NCBI GenBank assembly: GCA_944472155.2
Contig: OX235277.1
Span: 18,734,804-18,798,803, forward strand
DNA: 64,000 bases
Reading direction: 5' to 3'
DNA from: Trichobilharzia szidati
Lineage: Eukaryota > Platyhelminthes > Trematoda > Strigeidida > Schistosomatidae
Notes under the pieces: model-generated
The model's input: only the letters and a program-made list of their open reading frames with translations
Database searches by the model: none
Told to the model about the DNA's origin: nothing
Position numbers and translations under genes: made by a program
Shown: piece after piece, positions 35,155 through 46,732 of the stretch
How the letters are laid out: every line of letters begins with the position of its first letter
Position numbering within the stretch: the stretch's first letter is position 1

Positions 35155-35360
35155 GCGACTCTTCATTAGTACGCACTCTCATGTCTAGAAGAAACCAAAC
35201 ACAGAAACTTCATATTTTAGGATTAATTAGGCAGTTGGCCGGAATACAGTAGTCTCAAACATAAATGAAATGGCTGCTCAGTAGTCTCAGGTTTTCAGTG
35301 ATAATTTCCATCTTCAAATCAATCACATCCCTTTAAACAAACACTTGAGAACAGTTATTT
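35155..35360. mobile_element. Smα-like SINE fragment
   Basis: The 5' part (CGACTCTTCATTAGTACGCACTC) is the inverted hammerhead-region arm seen at 28525. The 3' part from about 35285 (CAGTAGTCTCAGGTTTTC...ATCAATCACATCCC) is the shared SINE 3' half. The middle is rearranged. Confidence 0.4.
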
Positions 35361-36474
35361 GTAATAATCGAAAATAAGAGAAGGGAATCAGAACAAATTG
35401 AAATCATTCCCTCCGTCATAAAATGCTCATCATAAATTTTCTCAGTAATCGAACTTACCGCCTTCACATGAACATTATGAATGCAATACGCGTTGTATAG
35501 TTATGTATACATTTATTACAACACATGAATATGTCAATATTTGTGAAAATTAAATAATAATGAATAGCTAAACAATGCATGGTTGTTGGAAAAATAAGAG
35601 GTGTAAATGATAATTGACTTAAAGTTCAAAGTGATGACATGAGAGAAAATTAAAGATGTGGTAGATAATATGATGAGAGGACTAAACCAATAACGACGGC
35701 TGTGAAAATTTCTCATGGACGCACAGGCTTGGTATCTTTGGTTCAGTTTTGGTTGTTTTAATAACATTTCGCTGTTCAACCTCCAGACGTAAACTGAAGA
35801 TCTGATACGTTGATCAAGGTAAGCATTTGAAAAACTTAATTAGCTGATTGCTGTTATGAATATAAGAGTTTTTAAACATAATTTAACCATCACTTGACCC
35901 TAACACATAAGAGAAATCCAATCAGCTCTCTGTAAACTGAGGTTTTAGTAATTACCACGCCTGATAAGTATTCCACAGTAGCAGTTATGGACAGGGTGGG
36001 ATTCTAAATACGATGAATGGCACACTTAGTGATCATGAGAAATTTCATAAAATATCAACTTATGTTGATTAAATTGCAAAGATTGAAAACAGTTAATTAG
36101 AGATTGAAAAAAATTTAAACAGAAAGTTTGCGTGTCAGAATGTATGTTTAAATTACTCAAGTTTACTGCTACAGTCACAGCGAGATATTACGGGCTAACA
36201 AAATTATTCGCCACTCATACCAGTACTAGTTTTCTTATAGAAGCCAAATTGTTGGTGAAACCCCGGCAATCTTTGCCTATTTAACTTCAAAAACTGTCTC
36301 AGGGATAGCTTTAAAATAGTTGGAGTGATAATAAGTTTAAGAGTAAACAACGTATTTATTATATCCTTATTCATTAAGGCTGGTGAAAAAAGTAGATTTT
36401 CAATTGGAAAATTAATCTGGTTTAACTTCGGCGCGTGAATTCCCGTATGCGCAATGAATGATATTCTTCTAAGA

Positions 36475-36690
36475 TGCGTAATAAATTTTAATTTTAATCT
36501 GGTAGGGAAACGTACGAAAGCGTCGATAGTGTGACAATGGGGTCACCGCTTAGATCAATACTGGCTGATATTTTCCCCGCAAAATTCGAGAATGAACATC
36601 TGAGAAATGTAATTGTATTTTAATTATGTGGATGATATGTTAATTCTTGAGGAAAATATGAAAGAGCAATGATGATTTTTAACCTATTTG
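36475..36690 (+). pseudogene. PLE reverse transcriptase palm relic
   Basis: Two RT motifs at the expected spacing: SVDSVTMGSPLRSILADIF (about 36520-36576) and NYVDDMLILEENMKE (YVDD at 36625-36636). A stop and a frameshift lie between and before them. The MGSPL..ILADIF form is typical of Penelope-like and related RTs. No recognisable motif A upstream and no endonuclease downstream. Surrounding 36.0-36.5 kb may be further decayed element sequence. Confidence 0.65.
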
Positions 36691-36699
36691 ATGATATAT

Positions 36700-39515
36700 A
36701 TCGCGTAATAATCTGCATGTTCAGCAGAAATTCGTACTTCTCTTACCTTGATCAACATCACATGTAAATATTTGAAAATATTCTTTCCTCTTAGGTTATA
36801 TTAAACCTAATATTTTGTTGAATATTGGGAAATGTTTCAGTGATGAATGTGTCAGAGTAAACTAGCATTGTCCAATATCACTATATGACTCCACTAAACA
36901 GTTGTTCATTAAATGTTGATTGCTTGGTAGCATTATTTTACTTAACTTCATGAACTTTAGTTTTCAAACTTTTTGAAAGATTATAATTGATAACGCTATG
37001 GGTGACACCCCATTTTTCCATCTCCTTGCATTTACGAACTTACTTGTATCCAATGCGACCTTAATGGTTTATTCAATGTGAAATTTTAAAAATTGGATGC
37101 TGATGTCAGTAACTACGCCAAAAAGTTAAACTTTTAAATTCTTTAATATAACTTACTTTGGCTTGCACCTTGATGTGGAATTTATAATAATTGGAAGCAT
37201 GCTGAAATGTTGCGTGTATTCGGTATTTTTCATACCTGTGTTGTGTGAAACTGAACGTTTTCGGTTTTAAGTCTGCTGTTCCTGTGAATGTTTTCTAAAC
37301 TAAATCACACTCATCGATAGATCTTTAGGGGTGCATGTGAATATATGAGTTACATCACTACTAAAAGGTTGGAAAGCATAAATTTCATGCATGAAAGCGA
37401 CATATATTGCATATGACAAAGAATAACTGTTTGAATAACTGCACAGCAAAAACAATCTGCTTTTCTTTGTCGAAAGAAAAGCGAGGAAATAATCATCTAA
37501 GTCATCATATTTCAGCTGCCTTCGATTAAAAGAATGATTCTAGAAATGACTTACATTCTTTTGCAACATCTAAAACTGTAAATACATATCCACATATAGT
37601 AGCATTCAATCAGGGATAATTATACTGCTATATTTCAAATAAACATTGAAACGACCAAATGTCTTGAGAGTCTCGCATGAATCTCAGTCGGCAGCGCACT
37701 TAAGAACTGGGCTATTGAAAACCTCCATCAATATGTCACATATGATTTCTTTTGTTGACTCTGCGTAAGTCTAGTGAAATATGACCTATAATATTGCTGT
37801 ACACACTTGTGGGTACTTAAAACATTTACATTCTGCTGATTCTACTAAAAATGAGATAAAGCATTTTCCTGGATTGCAGATGATCTGAGTACATGAGATA
37901 ATCCTATCTGAGTTGCGTCACTGGCATTCAAACAGATATCGTGTACATCTCGAAGGGGAAAAATGTGTAACCATTTTAGATTGGCTTGCGCTTCAGGTCA
38001 GGTAGAACTATGTCAACAAAAGTTGTATTTAAAAATCCTGAACACATAAAAAATATAATACAATACACTCAGCTGAATTAAGAGATCATTATTGTGATGA
38101 TGTCACATTTATTCTTTGTTTTCATTTGACGTCATTTAGGTGTGTTAATTGATTTGATAAGAGTTTAAATATTGTGCTCTCATCATATCCTGACACTTCG
38201 TTCGCACTGAATCACAACATGGTTAGGATTTTTATAGTTATTCTTTTCGAAGTCATTGATGTAATCTCCGCTTAATGTGTAGATATTATTATACTTACGT
38301 CTGTCCAAAATTTTCTCTTTTAATTAAAACGTTTGAGAAGAAAAGAGTTTGCAGCTTTTACGTAAAAATAATACCATGTAAAATGTGCACAACAAAGATC
38401 TTCTGAAAGTATAATAGAATCCTGAAGAGACGACATGAAAAGCTTGAGCTTCCATTAACCATGTAGGATTGAAACTAAAGGTTTAATAAGCAGATATTTT
38501 TATCAAAGTGAAATTTTAGTCTCAGTACCTTCTCATATAATATTCTTTCAGTTATAACACAGTGTTTTCACTTAGGAAACTCTCCTCATTTCCGCCAAAT
38601 CTACGAGAAATCACGTCAGGACCAGTATGTATTACATAAACCTCACTCATGGATTCTTAAATTTTAACTGTTCTGAAACATTTAGTTTTTCCATGTAATG
38701 TCAATTTAAATGATGGTCCCGCTTCCACCTAAAAGCTGTAACTTAGAGCACTGATGCCGATTATGTTTCTGATAGCTTCACTTTTATACGTTTGTTAAAG
38801 TAGAGTCCTTTTTAATAACTGTTCAATGCTGTACACAAAAATTGTTGTAAGTATTGAAAAATATCAATGACTGCACTAACTGACGTTTTTTCCAATTAAA
38901 GGTTAATCCCATCCACCCAGATATTTAACTATATTTATCGGTATTGTCAGCTGTTCAGATATGCCTCAAAATCTAAAACTAAGAAGTTATATTAATACTC
39001 TGTGTCATTTCACCTTTCTTGTATTTCATTAAATAGCCTTATATGTTAGACTGCAGAGCGAAGTTCTGCGTGACAACACTGTCTGAACTCTACATTTATG
39101 ATACATTATTACGCCTGATTATATATATCGCCGGCTCGAAATTCATTACCGGTAAAGATGTTGCTGTTTGATCACTAGCGGTTGATTTAGTCATCTCGTT
39201 GATTATGTAAGGGACATAGATTTTGAAGTCATAGTCTTGCAATTAGTTACTTTTGAAAAAGAAATTGTCACTTCTAAAAAAAGGAAATGAACAGTAATAA
39301 CATGAAGACTTTTAAGAAGGACATTCAGGTTATGGACTTACGTTCTTATTATCGGTAATAAATGTGTTTAAAATAATGTGGAAATATGAATCCATAGAAA
39401 TAACCATGTGTATTTCAACACTGAATAAAAGTAATATTATTCAGTCAGAAACGCATTTTGCTTTCCGCATATTACAAAGTTAGTCAGTCCTAAATGTGTT
39501 TATACATATATAAGT
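36700..39515. other. AT-rich sequence, nothing recognised
   Basis: No ORF above chance length and no repeat family identified. 37670-37740 has a GC-richer patch that could be a SINE scrap but could not be assigned. Confidence 0.4.
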
Positions 39516-39522
39516 ATGCAAT

Positions 39523-39837
39523 ATGGGAAATATACATAGGAGATATACCATGCGCCGACTTGAAAAACGCGCTCGTGAACACTACCCAGCCTGGCTAGTA
39601 AAAGGAGAGCGAAAACGTGTATACAGTCCAGTGACAGAACATCTGGTCAACTCAGGACATTCAGCGCCTTTCGAAAAATCCTTCAAAGTAATATACAAGA
39701 TTCAATCAAACCTATCAAAGGGAGTGAAATCAAGACATTTGGGCATAGCTGAGGCGTTAGCTATCCAAAAACTCAAACCCACTCTTTGTATCCGAAAGAA
39801 ATACGTCCAACCCCTGTCCCTGCCATGGCCATCATAA
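39523..39837 (+). pseudogene. PLE GIY-YIG endonuclease C-terminal fragment
   Basis: 104 codons aligning with residues about 155-261 of the 564-1349 product: ..RLEKRAREHYPAWLVKG, PVTEHLVNSGHSAP, FKVIYKIQSN, GIAEALAIQKLKP, CIRKKYVQPLSLPWPS. The GIY signature itself is lost at the truncation point; the first residues are only a distorted remainder of CGASYIGRT. Confidence 0.75.
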
Positions 39838-40255
39838 ACAGGTAAATTTTTTTAATAATGACCATCCCATCGCCTTTCTTATCTAAACTTCCTGTTTATT
39901 CATGTTATTTTAAGTTTTCTTAATCCCTGTCTACACCACCATATTTTCATATCCACACTTCCTGTTTATTTTGTCATTTTACTATTTCTACATATTTAAT
40001 CCCTGATTGCATAGACAATTATTCATCACACTAGTTTTTTATCCAAACATCCTGTATATTTTGTTATTTTTACATTTCTAACCCCCAATTGCACAATGTC
40101 AATCTTCTTAGTTATTATGCTACTTTGTTTGAGTTTTACCCATCACCCTGTTTATTATGACATTCTAATTTCTAATTGTAATTTTTATTAATTTGACCCC
40201 TACCAGAAATTATTCTGGAACTTTCCCATCCATTTGAAATAAATAAACGAATGTA

Positions 40256-40299
40256 CAGCCTAGATGATGACTTCGTCGAAAAGAAAATTTTCTTCGCTG
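40256..40299 (+). ncRNA. Hammerhead-like motif, one-base core insertion
   Basis: Stem I CAGC (40256-40259) pairs with GCTG (40296-40299). Core CT(A)GATGA (40260-40267) is the consensus CTGATGA with one inserted A. Extra T, stem II GAC-TTC-GTC (40269-40277), GAA (40278-40280), A-containing stem III AAGAA/TTCTT with an AATT loop (40281-40294), and C40295 as cleavage nucleotide. The third stem II pair is C-G here and T-G at 1727/1731. Confidence 0.6.
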
Positions 40300-40329
40300 C
40301 AACTCTCTTTTTATTCTCTATGATCAAAT

Positions 40330-40835
40330 GTGTATATTACATGAAGTATACAAACTCCCTGTGAAGTTAATTAAGTGGATGAAAGCTTTAAATCTGCAAT
40401 TATTATGCATAAGAAACTCTAAAATCATTCCAGAAGATACACAGTTTATGAAAGAAATTATCTGGACAATTTTTAGAAACCTGAAAAAATATGCATCTGA
40501 ACAGGAAATGATGTCTAACAGAGTTATTTTAACCTGGAAATAAACTGACCACTCCCACATGAGCACAAAAACGTCACAGTAGTCAAATGAATTTGAATAC
40601 TTTGCTCCTATGAAAAAGCTTCTTGAATGATAAACATTTATGGTAATCAAGACTTTATCAGAGTAGACGGAAATAAAGGTTTTCACGACTAAATTTTATG
40701 TTAGCAAAAACAAAACGCAACCTACCAAGATGTTTTTCATCTGAGCGGTATGAAAATACATGTAAAAAGAAAATACAAACTATAAACCCGTGATAGTGAA
40801 ACTCATTAATAAGTGAAAGTCATATTCACACCGAC
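40330..40835. other. Short AT-rich spacer
   Basis: Opposite-strand frames at 40324-40686 are not recognisable. Nothing supported. Confidence 0.35.
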
Positions 40836-40839
40836 GGTT

Positions 40840-42545
40840 AGTTTTGATGACAATAAATCATCAGATGGTTACAATGAAAATCAGACAAACTTCATCCCAA
40901 CCTGAAGAAAGTGGAGACTTAGCTTATCAGGAAAACGGTAGAAAACTGGGGCAGGATATTGAAGATCAAGCTGAGATCCCTAAAATAAGCTGGACGTGGA
41001 CGACAAATCAGTTTGAACATTCAAAAAAAGAATGATAAAGCGTTAGAGACTACATTCACTAGAGTCATGTGGGAAACGTTTATTGACTTTAGGCAGCGAC
41101 GCAGAGAAAGTCCATGTGGGACAATACTAGGAATGTTTAGAGGCAAAGTGAAAAAAACGTTTGTGCGGAAATCTCAATTATAAAAACTATGTGGGACATT
41201 CAATTTTCCATTTACGGACAAGTAAAAGCTGATGCAGAAGATGAAAATAGTGAAGGTCAAGTTGAATGGATGCAGAGATGACCAGTGTAATAAGCTGAGT
41301 ACAACATAAGCAGCGCCTAAATATGAGTAAATAGAAACTACTTATTAGGCACTAAACAAGGCAGGATACAGGTAAACAGAGCTCAAAACGCTATGAGAAC
41401 TAACCAGGTGAAAATCACAGGAAAGATAAGGTTAGAGTAAACCACTGAAAACTGGTAAAGAAAACTGATTATGGAAAAGGAAGTGGAACGGAGAAAATAC
41501 TGAATATCTGTCATAATCTTGAATCTATCATCATAGGAATTGGATCAGCGGGAACATACACCAGTGAGCGCCAGAGGTCAAAAGTAGCAGAAGTCCTGGA
41601 GGTCACAACGTCATTGAAGGCTTGGAGAGTATCATAACCACATCGAGTAGTCTAAGAAGCTCTGAAAACGAAGTCAAAGTCCTTAGTGGACGAACTTACA
41701 CAACTACTACAAAACGTGTGGCGACAGGTAAATGTACCTGGAGTTTGGAAAGAAGGTTAATATGACAAATTGCCCCCTCAGTAACTATCACAGAATCATG
41801 AGAAATATTAGAGGGCACTATCGCGGGAAACAAAGCTTACTAAGATCAATCATATTCGGATCAAATTGCTGTAATAGGGATCAACACCAAACAGAGCTTG
41901 GAGTGGCGGTTCAATGTGTATCACAACCTTAGAAAACACTTCAACAGTCTCCGGAAATGCTTCAGTACAATGAAATGCTGTGCTAAAAATATTTCTAAAA
42001 TTCATTAATATCTACATGCTGATGTTGCATGCCAGGGGGTTCATGATAAATACCTTTAGAAATGAAGGCAGAAGTACAATAAGGCTGTCTATTATCTGCA
42101 GCACTGCGCACATGAAACAGAGTTTCAATTTCCAATAAAACTTTCAGGTCAGTGCTTCTGTATGATTGAGTATCTCGGCTCATGTGTTGCCTAGAGTATA
42201 TCAAACAGTATATAGAATTTCATCGGCAGACACATTTCGTCGATAGTGACTACACGTCCAGTCGGGAAAAATAAGCAAAAAGTAACTCTGCCAGTCGGCT
42301 AACCAGCCAACAATTTATTATATGTAAAAAGTAGATGTAATGAACATACACTGAAGGGACGGTTAAGTGAAATCACTTCTTATCAACTCAGGGGTAACGT
42401 GAATGAGAGGTGGTGAGCTGAAAGGGACAGCTTTGCGAGAACCAAGGTACAAGCTCTAATAAATGTCAGTGAACATATTAAAACGGTGATTCGCTGCTGA
42501 AGCTCTATGTTCTACCCGTTAACCAAGGAGCGAATAATAATAGGA
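40840..42545 (+). mobile_element. RTE-like non-LTR relic (RT and 3' tail)
   Basis: About 41560-41760 reads, across frames, LKAWRVS..EALK..SKSLVDELTQLLQNVW then VNVPGVWKEG, the ...L..L...VW....VP..WKEG lead-in to the RT palm of RTE-type elements. The expected NY.GI follows near 41790 in degraded form. The 3' end at 42480-42540 (GCTGAAGCTCTATGTTCTACCCG...AATAATAATAGG) matches the shared tail. 40840-41550 is purine-rich worn coding sequence without clear motifs. Confidence 0.5.
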
Positions 42546-42660
42546 TATGACAAAAGATGACGTATGACACTGGTGATATAATGTATGAGATAAATCAAAG
42601 ACAAATGAACGTAAAACTATATACTAAAACAGCACTTAATTTTGCAGGCTGTTAACTTGA

Positions 42661-42724
42661 CACTATGGGTAAATTTTATTTTTATAGAGTCTCACAGTGT
42701 TATACAGTAATATTTACTGATAAT
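42661..42724 (-). repeat. PLE terminal-repeat scrap
   Basis: ATGGGTAAATTTTATTTTTATAGAGTC (split: ATGGGTAAATTTT, then ATAGAGTCTCACAGTG) and the following TATACAGTAATATTTACTGAT match the left arm of the foldback at 59159. Only one arm is present. Confidence 0.5.
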
Positions 42725-42729
42725 AAGTG

Positions 42730-43392
42730 AAAGTCAATGTTAACTTGACAAATCAGTTTTTGTGTAGTCAGTTGCAGTCTTATGAATATTATTCAGAAAA
42801 TTTTTGAAACCTTTTCTAACTAATTTTGCCTGATAAAACGCATCGGTTGGAAGTAGCTACGTGTGGAAGTATGAAAATATGCTTAGGATATGTCTAACTG
42901 CCAATGTTTTTAGGGAATTTCTGACATCACGTACACACACTTTCCTATCCAAGTATAATTATGATATACGTTAATATATGCCTCAATAAATTCATCTGAG
43001 TAGATTAAGCTGCCATGTTTCACACATTTTCATATAAGCGAAGTAAGTGAAAGACTAACTTCAAAGTGTCTTTCACGAAAAAGTATTTGTCCTACGACTT
43101 ATTCCTTCATTTTAGTGTAGAATCTGAACATTCTAGTTCCACTGGAAACACGCATTGGACTATGGTGCACTATTCAAAATAATCTTGAATTCAGTATGAG
43201 CATAGAGTGATCTTTGGAAAAAAATGTATCTGTCTTCACACAAAACAGTCGTGAAACCAAAGTATTCGGAAATCATTGCCAAATGAAATGTAGAATCACA
43301 GGTCTAAAATTAGTCATTATTTATGGTATATGGCCGAAACACACCGAGATATACAACAAACAAGCAAACAAACAAATATGATTATTCAGAAG
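42730..43392. repeat. Diverged local duplicate, first copy
   Basis: 43080-43290 (TTATTCCTTCATTTTAGTGTA...GTGCACTATTCAAAATAAT...) aligns loosely with 45720-45910. Part of a roughly 1.1-kb diverged duplication flanking the PLE at 43393-44862. Confidence 0.4.
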
Positions 43393-43934
43393 AAAATATT
43401 TAGAGCAAACAGTTGTTTTCAATAAATTCTTCTTCAGGCTCTACAATTATAAATCCATTAATTTAACCAAACAATAGCCAGTAAGGGCGAATTAGAATCA
43501 AACAGAAAGTGTATTGTGGAACAAGTATAAGATGGGATGGAACAATAGTCAGATAGTTTTTCAATATGCTTGGTCAATGAGAACATGGACAAAATGAGAT
43601 GAAGCAATTCAATTTAATGACGTGTGTATATATACGAATATAGTCAACAGAAAATACAGGTTTCGAGAGTGTGTGTAATCAGGGTGTGTGAGACAATATG
43701 AAAATAAACCAACAAATGGGGAGGACTAGACATAAGTTCAAGGTTGAAAATAGCGACAGTAAGAATGATTGTAAAATAATAACGATGATATGGTGTAAAA
43801 TTACAAGCACTATTGGTGAATGATTGTCAAATAATAATGATGAATATAATGAAATGGAATTAACAGGATTTTGCAAATACGATAGCAAGTTAGAAAAGCA
43901 CTACTTAAACCTAAGGTAATAAAGTCATAAGAAA
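43393..43934. repeat. Left inverted arm (542 bp)
   Basis: Reverse complement of 44293-44862. The 70-codon frames at 43679-43888 and 44339-44548 encode the same peptide on opposite strands, which shows near identity; the peptide itself is non-coding 3' sequence. Confidence 0.9.
43401..43443 (-). ncRNA. Hammerhead ribozyme motif, inverted-arm copy
   Basis: Minus strand: TAGAGC, CTGAAGA, extra A, GAA-TTT-ATT, GAA, AAC-AACT-GTT, T at the cleavage position, GCTCTA. It differs from 44812-44854 in the stem III loop and in having U rather than C at the cleavage site, both allowed. Confidence 0.65.
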
Positions 43935-44046
43935 GGTCATGAAATCATAAAAGTCGAAAATGAACGATTGTCAAAGAAACATAGGAATAGAAGAAGAAGA
44001 AAAGAAAAGAAAATTGTGAAAGGAATTCATAGTGCTAATGGGGGAT

Positions 44047-44150
44047 TTGTTGGCTTTATTGTAGGCCAAGGTAAACATAGTGGTTGAACATACTTCTTCT
44101 GTATGCAAAGAGACGCTCTTCTGGTATTAATTGCCACCGCTTCAGCAGTA
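44047..44150 (-). pseudogene. PLE endonuclease C-terminus, minus strand
   Basis: Reads TAEAVAINTRRASLCIQKKYVQPLCLPWPT, split by nothing but preceded by foreign sequence. It matches AEALAIHQHNPELCIQKKFVQ..LPWS of the 564-1349 product. The codons upstream in this frame are the antisense of the neighbouring plus-strand fragment, so the fusion point is near 44140-44150. Confidence 0.7.
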
Positions 44151-44302
44151 GATAGAACATTTCCTGCAGCTAAACTGGTACTCAACTTCTCAACTAAACC
44201 AGTACTCATACAGCAAGTAAAGGATAAATTACCAAAGATGGTCTCATCAATGCGCATCTATGAATTCAACTGCTTATGTGGAGCTAGTTACATTTCTTAT
44301 GA
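44145..44302 (+). pseudogene. PLE linker and GIY start, fused to 3' UTR
   Basis: FSTKPVLIQQVKDKLP...SSMRIYEFNCLCGASYIS aligns with FYSRQMISGCVKDKLP...TSMCVYKFTCSCGASYIG of the 564-1349 product. At YIG the reading joins arm sequence (TTTCTTATGATTTTATTACC) normally found after the stop codon, so about 90 codons are deleted. Confidence 0.7.
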
Positions 44303-44584
44303 TTTTATTACCTTAGGTTTAAGTAGTGCTTTTCTAACTTGCTATCGTATTTGCAAAATCCTGTTAATTCCATTTCATTATATTCATCATTATTATTTGA
44401 CAATCATTCACCAATAGTGCTTGTAATTTTACACCATATCATCGTTATTATTTTACAATCATTCTTACTGTCGCTATTTTCAACCTTGAACTTATGTCTA
44501 GTCCTCCCCATTTGTTGGTTTATTTTCATATTGTCTCACACACCCTGATTACACACACTCTCGAAACCTGTATTTTCTGTTGAC

Positions 44585-44629
44585 TATATATATATATATA
44601 CATATGTATATATATATATATATATATAC
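44585..44629. repeat. TA microsatellite expanded in one arm
   Basis: About 45 bp of TA with a CATATG interruption. The other arm has only a short TATATA at the mirrored place (43626-43633). Confidence 0.85.
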
Positions 44630-44811
44630 ACGTCATTAAATTAAATTACTTCATCTGATTTTGTTCCATGTTCTCATTGACCATGCATATTAAAAAACTA
44701 TCTGACTATGGTTCCATCCCATCTTATATTTGTTCCACAATACACTTTCTGATATGATTCTAATTTGCCTTTACTGGCTATTGTTTGGTTAAATTAATGG
44801 ATTTATAATTG

Positions 44812-44854
44812 TAGAGCCTGAAGAAGAATTTATTGAAAACAATTGTTCGCTCTA
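44812..44854 (+). ncRNA. Hammerhead ribozyme motif, core intact
   Basis: Stem I TAGAGC (44812-44817) pairs perfectly with GCTCTA (44849-44854). Core CTGAAGA (44818-44824) fits CUGANGA exactly. One extra A, then stem II GAA-TTT-ATT (44826-44834, G-T, A-T, A-T). GAA (44835-44837). Stem III AAC-AATT-GTT (44838-44847). C44848 is the expected cleavage nucleotide. Type I layout. Against CAGC/GCTG of the sister copies, the stem I change C to G is matched on the other side, a compensatory substitution. Stem II is weak, so activity may be low. Confidence 0.7.
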
Positions 44855-44862
44855 AATATTTT

Positions 44863-46728
44863 GTTCCAAATAAATTATGGGAATATTCAATTTACTGAAA
44901 TTTGATTATAAGAATTGCACACCAAAAAGACAGTATAACAGTTGCGCTTACAAATATGGACTAGAGGAATGAAAAAAGTAAGGGAGTCAGTTTCATAAAT
45001 AAACTTCTACGGAGAGATTCCTAGGGAAAATGAAAGAATTATGTTGCCTAAATATTTCATCGGAAATGTAAATAAATCACATAAATCAACGTGAAAATGG
45101 CATTGAGAAGACAAATATCGCGAGATGATATCTTCACTTCGTAGTTTCTCTACAATCGTTTTACAACAATAAAATTAAGTTTATGACAATCACTCAGTTA
45201 AAAGAAAAAAAGTGCACTCTTATAACCAACGATATTTAAGTAGTTCAACTAGTCCGTGGCAGGTAAATGTTGAAGTCTATTGTATTTTCATCACATGTTT
45301 TGCGATGCATGTGTTTGATCCAAAGTGCTTGCATCACCTTCAATAACTTTGAATTTAATTTAAATGAAATAATTGAGAAAGAGCCATTAATACTGACTTT
45401 TTGAGCAGAGACCAGTGAACGCTTTACATTGGATTTCTATTCAGATTAATTACATTTCGTCTTCATAGTTAAGTCGTAAAATAGTCAGCGGTTCAGCCAC
45501 CAAGTCATGACATTTTTATGGAACTTTTTACCGCAACCTCCGCTATGCTCACTTCCTTCACCGAGTGTAGACACACTTCCTTCCATATTCAAAAATAATT
45601 TTGACGTATATGAACAGTTCCTTCGTAAAAATATTTTGATTAAAATTGAGATGGTATACTGCATCTATCCATAAGCTCATGAGCTGAGTAAGCATTGATC
45701 TTCGAATAAATGTTTTTTAGAAATTACTCAGTCTACAATTTTATTCCTTCGTTTTAGTGTACAATTAATATGTTTCATGAGACTTTTGTGCATTAGTCAA
45801 AATAATGTTGACAATGAATGCCAAAAAATGATACTTCAACAAACTTCATTCACCTTCACGTGAAATAGTCCTTAAACTAAACTATTCAGCAGTTAACGCT
45901 AAGTAAAATGTGAATTAAAAAATCTGTAACATGAAAAAATGTTATTAATTATAAGTATGCTACTGACAAAATTTGTAAGTAACATATATTGAAATATAAG
46001 TATGTAAGTCAGGATCAAGAATATTGAATGACGGACAGATGGATTTAAGGAACGATGCTTAAGAAACACATTTGGAATCGGAAAAGGAGGAAAAGAAGAA
46101 CAATACAGAAGACGGAGCAGGAAATAACTGAAGATATATGCAAATTGTGATTGTAGTATGTGTATTTTGCGTATTTTGCCTCTATCTCTATTTCGAATAG
46201 CAAATAAGTAATTCATTCAGGGAATTCTCTCTCCTTCAGCCGTTACAAGTAAAACACGTTAGAATTTGCAGGAAATACGTAAATATTTCTACGATAATCA
46301 CACAAAAATGAAAAACAGGAAACAGTTGTGCTTACATTCAGCCCCTTTAATGAACGAAAGAAATGAGGGAATTTAATCCGCACTCGATCTTCTCTAAGGT
46401 GAATCATAGACAAATGGGATGAAATTATTTCATTTAAATGAACCTTTATTATTAAATCGAAAACGTAAATACTTCAGATATATGTGTATTTACTTGAATG
46501 TTAAGAAACGCAAGGACGTCCAGATAGCATTGATTATCAATATTGTAATATTCACCATTAAGTTGTAAAATAATTAGACATTTGGTCTGCATTTCACTAA
46601 CTTATACTGAACCATTTTAATGCAACCTTTACTAAGCTCACCTCCTTTTGTAACTGTTAAAAATCAAATAAACATTCAAAGGAATTATGTGAGAGAGGAT
46701 TACGTGTGTGGTAAAAAACGTAATCGTC
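44863..46728. repeat. Diverged local duplicate, second copy, and AT-rich sequence
   Basis: 45720-45910 aligns loosely with 43085-43290, and 45475-45570 with 46560-46655 (GTAAAATA..TAG...TTTT.ACTGC.ACC...CTAAGCTCAC.TCCTT type). 44940-45000 resembles 46325-46380. Unit length near 1.1 kb. No ORF recognised (minus 45899-46216 has no known motif). Confidence 0.4.
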
Positions 46729-46732
46729 ATAG

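Larger units (their letters stand above)
39516..40320 (+). mobile_element. 5'-truncated second-family PLE (endonuclease tail and 3' repeat)
   Basis: Coding tail 39523-39837, TC-rich 3' region with repeated TATTT...CTTCCTGTTTATT blocks (about 39890-40160), and terminal repeat with hammerhead-like fold at 40256-40299. The right end is inferred from the element at 595-1780 (TTTTTATTCTC then flank). No left inverted arm. A weak candidate TSD is aaatgtgt (near 39491 and 40326). Confidence 0.7.
43393..44862. mobile_element. Head-to-head foldback PLE of second family
   Basis: Long inverted arms (43393-43934 and 44293-44862; nearly identical, differing mainly by a TA microsatellite) surround a ~360-bp centre holding two partial coding pieces in opposite orientation. 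Minus strand: the endonuclease C-terminus. Plus strand: the linker plus the start of the GIY domain, fused directly to 3' untranslated sequence. Each arm carries a complete hammerhead-like motif. No TSD was identified. Confidence 0.8.
44293..44862. repeat. Right inverted arm (570 bp)
   Basis: Partner of 43393-43934, longer because of the TA tract at 44585-44629. Confidence 0.9.

Noticed and set aside
43679..43888. Two identical 69-residue proteins (also 44339-44548)
   Set aside because: They are the same non-coding 3' sequence read in the two inverted arms.
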